In this document: positions 49,784-55,897 of the stretch, one piece after another
Layout: every line of letters begins with the position of its first letter
Numbering within the stretch: position 1 is the first letter of the stretch
DNA from: CAZTAO01 sp964611645
Lineage (GTDB): Bacteria > Armatimonadota > UBA5829
Direction: 5' to 3'
Assembly: GCA_964611645.1 (NCBI GenBank)
Contig: CAZTAO010000029.1
Coordinates: forward strand, 1-55,897
DNA length: 55,897 bases
Notes under the pieces: model-generated
What the model saw: only the letters and a program-made list of their open reading frames with translations
The model's database searches: none
Told to the model about the DNA's origin: nothing
Translations under genes and position numbers: made by a program

Positions 49784-51415
49784 TTGGTGTTGAAGACAGT
49801 GTTGTTTGTGGTTGTGGCGGCCATGTTCTTGGCACACATAGTGGAGGCGCGGACTATGGAATTGAAGATAGGCGACGGCAAGGGGTGGAGCTTCTTTGGT
49901 GGCGATTGGACCGAAAGCGCCGAGGGGGTGATCGCGCCGCCGGATGTTCGCAACCTCCACAGCCGCGCGTTCTACACCACGAAGGCGTTTGGCAATGCCA
50001 AGGTGGAGTTCGACTACAACCCGGACTACCGCGAGACCGGCCACGGCATCGCGGGTTTGATCCTGCGCGCCAAAGACCCCAACCATTTCTTCCTGGTCTA
50101 CTTCCCCTGGAGCGGGATGCAGCTTCGGGCTAAGCATTACTGGGCGGCGGTGGCCAAGGTGGAGGGCGACGGATACATCCGCAACATCAAGTTGGCGTGG
50201 GTGCCGGGTGTGGCAAGCGAGACCAGCCGGTGGTTCCACGTTGTGGTGGAAGCGAAGGGATCGACTATCAGCGTGTCGGTCGATGGCCACAACGCCTTCA
50301 GCGTGACAGACTCCACGTTCAAGAGCGGGCGAATCGGGCTGGCTGGCTATGGGTGGTACCATTTCAAGAATGTGAAGATAGATGGCACTGAGGTGCGGGC
50401 GGGCGCTTGGGACAGCAAGGCCAAGATCCCCACCCCATCTGTCCCACTCGGAATAGACAGCCAGAACATGCCTACCGGATGCGTCGCGCCAAACGGGGAT
50501 ATTCTATTGGCATCCGGCACGAAGATGATCAGATCAACGGACAAAGGCAGAACCTGGGGCAAGCCAACTGACCTGCCCGAGAAACTCGGCTCTCTCACCG
50601 ACTACGGCAGCAGCATGTTCCGCACCAATAGGGGCCGGCTTATTGTTATGCTCTACCACACCCAGGCACAGGTCAAGAAGCGAGTTCCGGAGATCTTGAT
50701 GTCTGAGTCGACGGACAACGGCCTTACATGGTCTGATCCTGCCCCGTCAACCGTTGGCGAATCCTGGCCTGACTGGCCAATTACTCTGTACCCGTACGGT
50801 CCGCTTGTGGAGACAGACGACGGCACTCTGCTGAGGTTTGTATACGGGGGCGACCCTGAATGGGAGAAGATACTCACCTGGAGCGGCACCCATAATAGCG
50901 CCTTCGCCATCCGCAGCACCGACGGCGGCAAGAGCTGGTCCGCGCCCATCCCGATTGACGAAGTTGTCTGGCCGGGCAAACCCAGAGGCACGATCCCGCA
51001 GTCGCTGGACTTCACCGAGACCACCGCAGTCGCCATAGGCAACAGGGTAATGGCGCTCGTTCGCCCGATTTACAGCCTGACCATGTGGCAGTGCTGGTCG
51101 AACGACGCAGGGAAGAGCTGGGATTCCGCCGTTCGGACTACGTTCCCCGGCTACGCACAGTGTCTTATCAGAACGGCATCCGGGGCCATCGTCTGCGCTC
51201 ACCGCTACCCGCAGTATTCCATCAACGTCAGCCGGGACAACGGCATCAACTGGGACGAAGGCGCAATCATCGACTACCCGGTCTGGGCGATGGGCAACGT
51301 CGTGGAAGTGGAGCCGAACGTGCTGCTGGTGACATACATGAACTCAGACCGCGCGCTGCCTCTGCTGGGGCAGCTTGTTAAGATCACGGACAAGGGGATT
51401 GAGAACATAAAATGA
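49784..51415 (+). CDS. Secreted sialidase-superfamily protein with ConA-like N-terminal domain
   Basis: 543 residues. TTG at 49784 (a GTG at 49787 is the alternative), AGGTAGGA upstream. A short leader (MVLKTVLFVVVAAMFLAHIVEA) is followed by the ConA/DUF1080-like domain and the propeller with boxes STDKGRTWG, STDNGLTWS, STDGGKSWS, SNDAGKSWD and SRDNGINWD. LDFTE, RPIYS, AHRYP and EVEPN match the secreted paralogs at 3754 and 7305 in the left arm, so the two arms share a protein type. The stop overlaps the next ATG (ATGA). Confidence 0.85.
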   Translation: MVLKTVLFVVVAAMFLAHIVEARTMELKIGDGKGWSFFGGDWTESAEGVIAPPDVRNLHSRAFYTTKAFGNAKVEFDYNPDYRETGHGIAGLILRAKDPNHFFLVYFPWSGMQLRAKHYWAAVAKVEGDGYIRNIKLAWVPGVASETSRWFHVVVEAKGSTISVSVDGHNAFSVTDSTFKSGRIGLAGYGWYHFKNVKIDGTEVRAGAWDSKAKIPTPSVPLGIDSQNMPTGCVAPNGDILLASGTKMIRSTDKGRTWGKPTDLPEKLGSLTDYGSSMFRTNRGRLIVMLYHTQAQVKKRVPEILMSESTDNGLTWSDPAPSTVGESWPDWPITLYPYGPLVETDDGTLLRFVYGGDPEWEKILTWSGTHNSAFAIRSTDGGKSWSAPIPIDEVVWPGKPRGTIPQSLDFTETTAVAIGNRVMALVRPIYSLTMWQCWSNDAGKSWDSAVRTTFPGYAQCLIRTASGAIVCAHRYPQYSINVSRDNGINWDEGAIIDYPVWAMGNVVEVEPNVLLVTYMNSDRALPLLGQLVKITDKGIENIK

Positions 51416-53937
51416 TGACAAGAGCAAAACACGTTGTTGTGGCATGTGTATTGTCCTGCCTGGCTCTGGCCGCCAGCGCAAACCCGGCAGCCGCATTGAA
51501 GCTGCCGCCGCTTCCATCGATGGCGTGCCCGTTGATCGCGACCGGCGAGGCCCCAAAGATCGACGGCGCGCTTGACGAGGCAGCGTGGGCCAAGGCGGAT
51601 CTCCAGAATCAGTGGCATCGTCACTACGGTGGGCTGGACAGGCCGCAGGAGTTCCGCCTTCTGACCGACGGCGAGTGGTTGTATGTTGGAGTAACTGCCG
51701 GCGAAAAGCAGATACTGGAGAAAGACCAGGAGATAGTAGAGGTCTTCATTGCCGCGCACAAATCATCAGACTACTTCGTTTCATACAGCACCTATCTGAG
51801 TTCCAAGGGCATCACGAAGCGCACGCCGGACGTCCCCGATGGCGAAGGAAGCAACTGGCGCAGCGTCTTCCGGCAGCACGCTGACAAATGGGTGCTGGAG
51901 ATGGCTTTCCGCGCGGACCCCATATTCGGTGGCGCTGTGGCCAAGGGGAAACTCTTCGACTTCAACCTCGGCAGGACCAGGATGGAGGTTGTCGGCGATA
52001 GCGTCGATATCTACCAACAGTGGTCCAACACCGGAACCAGTTCCGGGTCGAGGTATCGGTTCGGTGAGGTGGCTGTCGGGAATCCCGCGGACAGACTGCC
52101 CCCTATCCGTGAGGCCTTGCGCAGTGAAGTGAAGACCGCGCGGAATGAGGCTGGGAAGCTATCAGCCGATTCGCAGAAGAGATTCTCCCTGCTGGATAAG
52201 GAAGCTCAGGCGCTGATCGCCGCCTCGCCCGGAGCCGGCACGCTCACGACGGCTATGGTGCAGGAGTATCAGCGCAAGGCCGAGGCGCTCGCGCGCAAGC
52301 TGCGGCGCGCCGTGCTGGCGGATCGAAACGTGATCGTATGGTCGTGCAACCCTATGACCGTTCCCACGCCCTCAGACCTTCCGCCCGCCGACCAGAAGGA
52401 TACGTCGCGCGTGGATATCCGCGTGCTCGGCGGAGAGTGGGAGTCGGCTGCCCTTGCGGTGACGAATCTCACAAGTGAGACGCTGGACGGGCAGGTGATC
52501 TTGACGGATTTCATATCGTCGGACGGCAAGACCAAGGTACCAGGCTGGGATGTTCTGCAGGTGCGGACAGCCCCGCTGTACCTGCTTCACACAGGAACGA
52601 AGAAACGCGACCCCCTGCCGCCCCTCCAAAAGGGTGATCTGTTCCGGGTTGCTCCCGATGAGAACGAACTTCTGTGGCTCACATTCAAGTCAAAGGGTAT
52701 GGCGCCCGGCAAGTATACCGCCAAAATGACGGTCAGGTCTCTGGATGACACTCTCTTGCGCACAATAGACCTGGTGCTCAGGGTGTATCCGTTGGCCCTC
52801 GGAGCTGAAGGCCGGCCTTGGGTCAACCCGTGGAACAACATGCTCCGGGGCAATGACTGGCCCGAACGCGCGAGCCATGCAAAGGACTACTATCTCAACG
52901 TTGGGCTGGTCCAGAACTGGGATGAGCTTCCGGTCTTCACGGCAGATGCGCAGGGCAACATCACAGATGAGACCCTGGACTTCACCCAGTACGACCGCTG
53001 GTTGGACGAAGTGATGAAGTCCGAGTCGGCTATGTACCTGAACGTGGTAGAGGCGCACACCTACCGCTTCTGGCCGATGCGCCCGAAGGGATGGACGCGG
53101 GCTGGTTCCGGAGAGGCGAGCTTCGGCATAGAGCGGTGGTCGCCCAAGTTCAACGAGATCTTCCGGAAGTGGGTGGTCGCGTATCGGGATCACATGACAG
53201 CGAAAGGCCTGCCGCCGGACAAATGGGCGTTCTACATCATGGACGAGCCGGCAGTGGGCGAGGAGCGCCAGGACATCATTGAGTTCGCCAAGCAGGTGAA
53301 GCTGAGCGGGTGCGGCGCCAGAACTTATATCACCCTGCCAATCCGCGGCGGCATCGATGACGAACAGAACATCGAAGTCTCCAAGTATGTGGACATCATC
53401 CAGGGCATCGGCCAGGCCAAGCCTGAGATAATGGACCAGATGAGAAAGAACGCGGGGGGATTGTGGTCATACCAGATCGGTCTCCGTGGGATGAGCCATT
53501 TCGGCTATCGCAGGGACTTCTGCTGGGAGCCTCTGCGGCGCGGCGACCTGGGCGTGGGATTCTGGTGCTGGGACGGGTGCTCGCAGAAGTCATTCCTGTG
53601 GAGGGATGACAACGACGGAGACATATTCGCCATCGTGTACAACCACCACGACAACTCATACATCCCCAGCCTGCGCGGAGAAGCGTTCCGCGAGGGCCTC
53701 GAGGACTGGAAATATGTGCTAATGCTTGACGATGCCATAACAGCAGCCGAAAAGAAGGGCGTAGATGCGTCGGTAATCTCATCGGCCAAGGCATACCGCG
53801 CGAAGTGCCTGTCCGATCTGACCGACGCGGACAGCGCATACAGATTCCGAGATTCAGCAAGATCGCAACTGCTCGCGCTGCATGCGGCACTGGGAGATGT
53901 GGACGCGAGCCAAGTGGAAGCAATGGAAACCGACTAG
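51412..53937 (+). CDS. Secreted DUF4091 (GH123-like) protein with CBM9-like N-terminus, tandem copy 1
   Basis: 841 residues; ATG overlaps the preceding stop by 4 bases. A signal peptide (about 1-24, ending ASANP) is followed by a CBM9-like domain (CPLIATGEAPKIDGALDEAAW, RLLTDGEWLYVGV, about 40-210), a helical region (220-300), a beta-domain (SAALAVTNLTSETLDGQV), and the barrel with the catalytic-type YIMDEPAVGEERQ (near residue 606). The Asp-Glu is the GH123/DUF4091 signature. It shares domain order with the next gene and, in the barrel, with the gene at 34000. Action on amino-sugar glycans is inferred from the family only. Confidence 0.8.
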   Translation: MMTRAKHVVVACVLSCLALAASANPAAALKLPPLPSMACPLIATGEAPKIDGALDEAAWAKADLQNQWHRHYGGLDRPQEFRLLTDGEWLYVGVTAGEKQILEKDQEIVEVFIAAHKSSDYFVSYSTYLSSKGITKRTPDVPDGEGSNWRSVFRQHADKWVLEMAFRADPIFGGAVAKGKLFDFNLGRTRMEVVGDSVDIYQQWSNTGTSSGSRYRFGEVAVGNPADRLPPIREALRSEVKTARNEAGKLSADSQKRFSLLDKEAQALIAASPGAGTLTTAMVQEYQRKAEALARKLRRAVLADRNVIVWSCNPMTVPTPSDLPPADQKDTSRVDIRVLGGEWESAALAVTNLTSETLDGQVILTDFISSDGKTKVPGWDVLQVRTAPLYLLHTGTKKRDPLPPLQKGDLFRVAPDENELLWLTFKSKGMAPGKYTAKMTVRSLDDTLLRTIDLVLRVYPLALGAEGRPWVNPWNNMLRGNDWPERASHAKDYYLNVGLVQNWDELPVFTADAQGNITDETLDFTQYDRWLDEVMKSESAMYLNVVEAHTYRFWPMRPKGWTRAGSGEASFGIERWSPKFNEIFRKWVVAYRDHMTAKGLPPDKWAFYIMDEPAVGEERQDIIEFAKQVKLSGCGARTYITLPIRGGIDDEQNIEVSKYVDIIQGIGQAKPEIMDQMRKNAGGLWSYQIGLRGMSHFGYRRDFCWEPLRRGDLGVGFWCWDGCSQKSFLWRDDNDGDIFAIVYNHHDNSYIPSLRGEAFREGLEDWKYVLMLDDAITAAEKKGVDASVISSAKAYRAKCLSDLTDADSAYRFRDSARSQLLALHAALGDVDASQVEAMETD

Positions 53938-53958
53938 AGAGAGTACAAAGGGGTACAA

Positions 53959-55897
53959 ATGAGCAATCAGACAACCGCAATCCGATTCTGTCTATGTGGC
54001 ATCGCTATAGCGATGCTCGCATTCTGCGTCTGTCCGGTGGCTGCGCAGAGCGACCTGCCGCCGCTGCCGTCGATGGCCTGCCCTGTCATAGCGCCGGGCG
54101 AGGCGCCGAAGATAGATGGGACTCTTGACGAGGCGGTGTGGGCCAAGGGAGATGTTCAGAAAGACTGGCATCGCTACTACCACGGCCTCACCAGGCCCCA
54201 GGAGTTCCGGTTGCTCACGGACGGCGAGTGGCTGTACATAGGGATGACAGCCGGGGAGACGGCGATCTCGGAGCACAACACCGAGACTGTAGAGATATGC
54301 GTTGCGCCGCAGAAGGCATCTGATCAGTTCGTTCACTTTGTGGTCGTTATTGGCCCGGCGGGTATCACAAAGCGCAATCCCGACGATGAGGCCAAGTGGA
54401 GATCAGCATTCCGGCAGCACGCCGACAAATGGGTGCTTGAAGTCGCAATTCGGACGGCTCCGGTGTTTATCCAGCCGCTTGCCAAGGGAAAAGTGTTCGA
54501 CCTTAACCTCAGCCGAACCAGATCGGAAACCAAAGGCGACAAGTTCGACATATACCAGCAGTGGTCGAACACCGGCACAAGTTCCGGGGCCAGGTACCGC
54601 TTCGGCGAGGTGACTGTAGGCAGCCCGGCAGACAGGATACCGCTGATAGAGTCTGAGTTGCAGAGCGAAATTGATATCGCGGGAAAGCAGGCTGACAGTC
54701 TCTCGGACAAAGCCAAGCAGACGCTCTCAGATCTCAAGCAGCAGGCCATCGCGCTTCTGGCGGCTTCGCCCGGCGCGGGCGTGGTCACGAGCGCAGCGGC
54801 CGGAGCGTATCAGCGCGAAGCGGACACCCTGAAGCGCAGCCTGCGGCGGACTGGGTTGGCGGATCGGAAGTTCGTTGTATGGTCGTGCAACCCGATGTCC
54901 ACGCCACTCCCGGCGGAGCTGCCGTCCGCTGATCAGAAAGATGCCGCAGTCGTAGACGTGCGGGTCCTGGGCGGCGAATGGGAATCGGCAGCTCTGGTGG
55001 TGAACAACCTCACCGACGAGACGCTGGATGCTCGGGTCAGTGTGGCAGACTTCGTGTCGGCTGACGGCAAGACCGTGCCGGGCTGGGACGTGCTGCAGGT
55101 GCGGACCGCGCCGATGATTGTCGTCGCGGGAAGTTCCAAACGCGACCCTCTTCCCAGGCTCCAGGAGGGCGGTTTGTTCAAAGCTCCTGCCGACCGCAAT
55201 GAGCTTCTATGGCTAACGTTCAAATCGCGTGGCCTCGCGCCTGGCAAGTACAAGTCCACCCTGACTATCAGGTCGCTCGACGGTCGCCTCACCCGCGAGA
55301 TCGGGCTGGTCCTGCGGGTGTACCCACTCGCTCTGGGAGCCGAAGGCCGGCCTTTCGTGAACGTCTGGGACTACCTGGTACGCGGAAAGAACATGGCAGA
55401 AAGCGCCGCCAACTGCAAGGACTACTACATCCAGGCGTTCCAAACCGACAACCGGAAACGACTCCCGAGATTCCAAGCGGATGCAGACGGCAACATCACC
55501 AACAGTAAACTGGACTTCAGCGCTATCGACGGGGATGTCGACCACTTCCTGAGTTCCGGACTGCACACGTATCTGTTCACGGCAAGCTCCTACTCCTCGC
55601 CCGAGAAAAGCTACTTCTGGCCTGCAGTATTGGGTGACAAGACAGGGCCGGAGGGCTGGCCGGACACATCGTTCAACTTCAAACGCTGGTCGCCGAAGTT
55701 CAATGAGCTGTTTGCCAGTTGGGTCACGCAGTTCAGGGATTACCTAAAAAGCAAAGGACTTCCTCCCGAGAGGTGGGCATTCTATGTAATGGACGAGCCT
55801 CCCCCCGGCGGTCCCAGGCAGGAAGTCATAAGCTTCGCGAAACAGGTGCGGAAGGTCGACCCACGCGTTCGGACTTACGTCACGTTCCCCATCTCGG
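53959..55897 (+). CDS. Secreted DUF4091 (GH123-like) protein with CBM9-like N-terminus, tandem copy 2 (partial)
   Basis: At least 646 residues; the gene runs past the right edge of the window, so its 3' end is missing. ATG at 53959 with AAAGGGG upstream. The signal peptide (about 1-30, ending PVAAQS) and the CBM9-like domain (CPVIAPGEAPKIDGTLDEAVW, RLLTDGEWLYIGM) match the previous gene position by position. The barrel contains FYVMDEPPPGGPRQE, again with the Asp-Glu pair. The two genes are a tandem duplication and probably act in succession or on variants of one glycan. Confidence 0.82.
   Translation, partial: MSNQTTAIRFCLCGIAIAMLAFCVCPVAAQSDLPPLPSMACPVIAPGEAPKIDGTLDEAVWAKGDVQKDWHRYYHGLTRPQEFRLLTDGEWLYIGMTAGETAISEHNTETVEICVAPQKASDQFVHFVVVIGPAGITKRNPDDEAKWRSAFRQHADKWVLEVAIRTAPVFIQPLAKGKVFDLNLSRTRSETKGDKFDIYQQWSNTGTSSGARYRFGEVTVGSPADRIPLIESELQSEIDIAGKQADSLSDKAKQTLSDLKQQAIALLAASPGAGVVTSAAAGAYQREADTLKRSLRRTGLADRKFVVWSCNPMSTPLPAELPSADQKDAAVVDVRVLGGEWESAALVVNNLTDETLDARVSVADFVSADGKTVPGWDVLQVRTAPMIVVAGSSKRDPLPRLQEGGLFKAPADRNELLWLTFKSRGLAPGKYKSTLTIRSLDGRLTREIGLVLRVYPLALGAEGRPFVNVWDYLVRGKNMAESAANCKDYYIQAFQTDNRKRLPRFQADADGNITNSKLDFSAIDGDVDHFLSSGLHTYLFTASSYSSPEKSYFWPAVLGDKTGPEGWPDTSFNFKRWSPKFNELFASWVTQFRDYLKSKGLPPERWAFYVMDEPPPGGPRQEVISFAKQVRKVDPRVRTYVTFPIS

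Noticed and set aside
3754..51415. A sialic-acid utilisation (nan) cluster
   Set aside because: Despite ten sialidase-fold proteins, no NanA, NanE, NanK, NagA or NagB homolog was recognised and the F/YRIP motif was not found.

Overview
The window looks like a scaffold from an uncultured member of the Armatimonadota or a close relative. The main evidence is four short pseudopilins with the N-terminal motif GFTLIELLVVIAIIAILAA followed by ILFPVFAKAREKARQATC and a C-terminal H-X9-DG motif, a combination typical of that phylum and of PVC bacteria. A run of ten N at 45409-45418 marks an assembly gap, and the last gene runs off the right edge. No rRNA, tRNA, CRISPR array, transposase or phage gene was seen.

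Layout. (1) 1-3700: four single-gene pseudopilin units on the minus strand. Each is followed by its own hairpin and the first three have recognisable promoters. (2) 3754-22539: thirteen minus-strand genes that read as one long operon, starting at an MFS transporter. It encodes a cytoplasmic enzyme set (cytoplasmic sialidase-fold protein, two URO-D/corrinoid-methyltransferase-type proteins, a ThDP enzyme, a creatinase-like M24 protein), a second MFS transporter, and mostly secreted glycosidase-like proteins. (3) 22802-23500: a GntR/FCD regulator in the centre, divergent from the left arm. (4) 23699-55897: a plus-strand arm of eighteen genes. It holds seven sialidase-superfamily proteins, several secreted TIM-barrel-like proteins, three GH123-like DUF4091 proteins, a DUF4838 protein, a GH32/43-type propeller, an FGE-like protein, and a two-gene ABC importer of unusual build (a solute-binding protein fused to a permease, plus a permease carrying a ~340-residue extracytoplasmic insert).

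The strongest regulatory signal is a GntR-type operator core (GT-M-K-AC, here TGTCGACA, TGTAGACA or TGTATACA). It lies just downstream of sigma70-like -10 boxes at pseudopilins 1 and 2, at the left-arm MFS operon (a perfect 16-bp palindrome) and at the right-arm promoter. Pseudopilin 3 has a variant inverted repeat in the same place. The simplest reading is that the central GntR protein controls both arms and at least two, probably three, of the pseudopilins: a ~50 kb glycan-use regulon in which surface or secretion filaments, secreted glycan-active proteins, uptake and intracellular breakdown are switched together. The substrate is unknown. Ten sialidase-fold paralogs are present but no sialic-acid catabolic genes (nanA/E/K, nagA/B) were recognised, so sialic acid is not implied.

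The intergenic spaces are full of short palindromes in several sequence families, often with an 11-13 bp stem and a 3-nt loop. Some of them lie inside coding regions.
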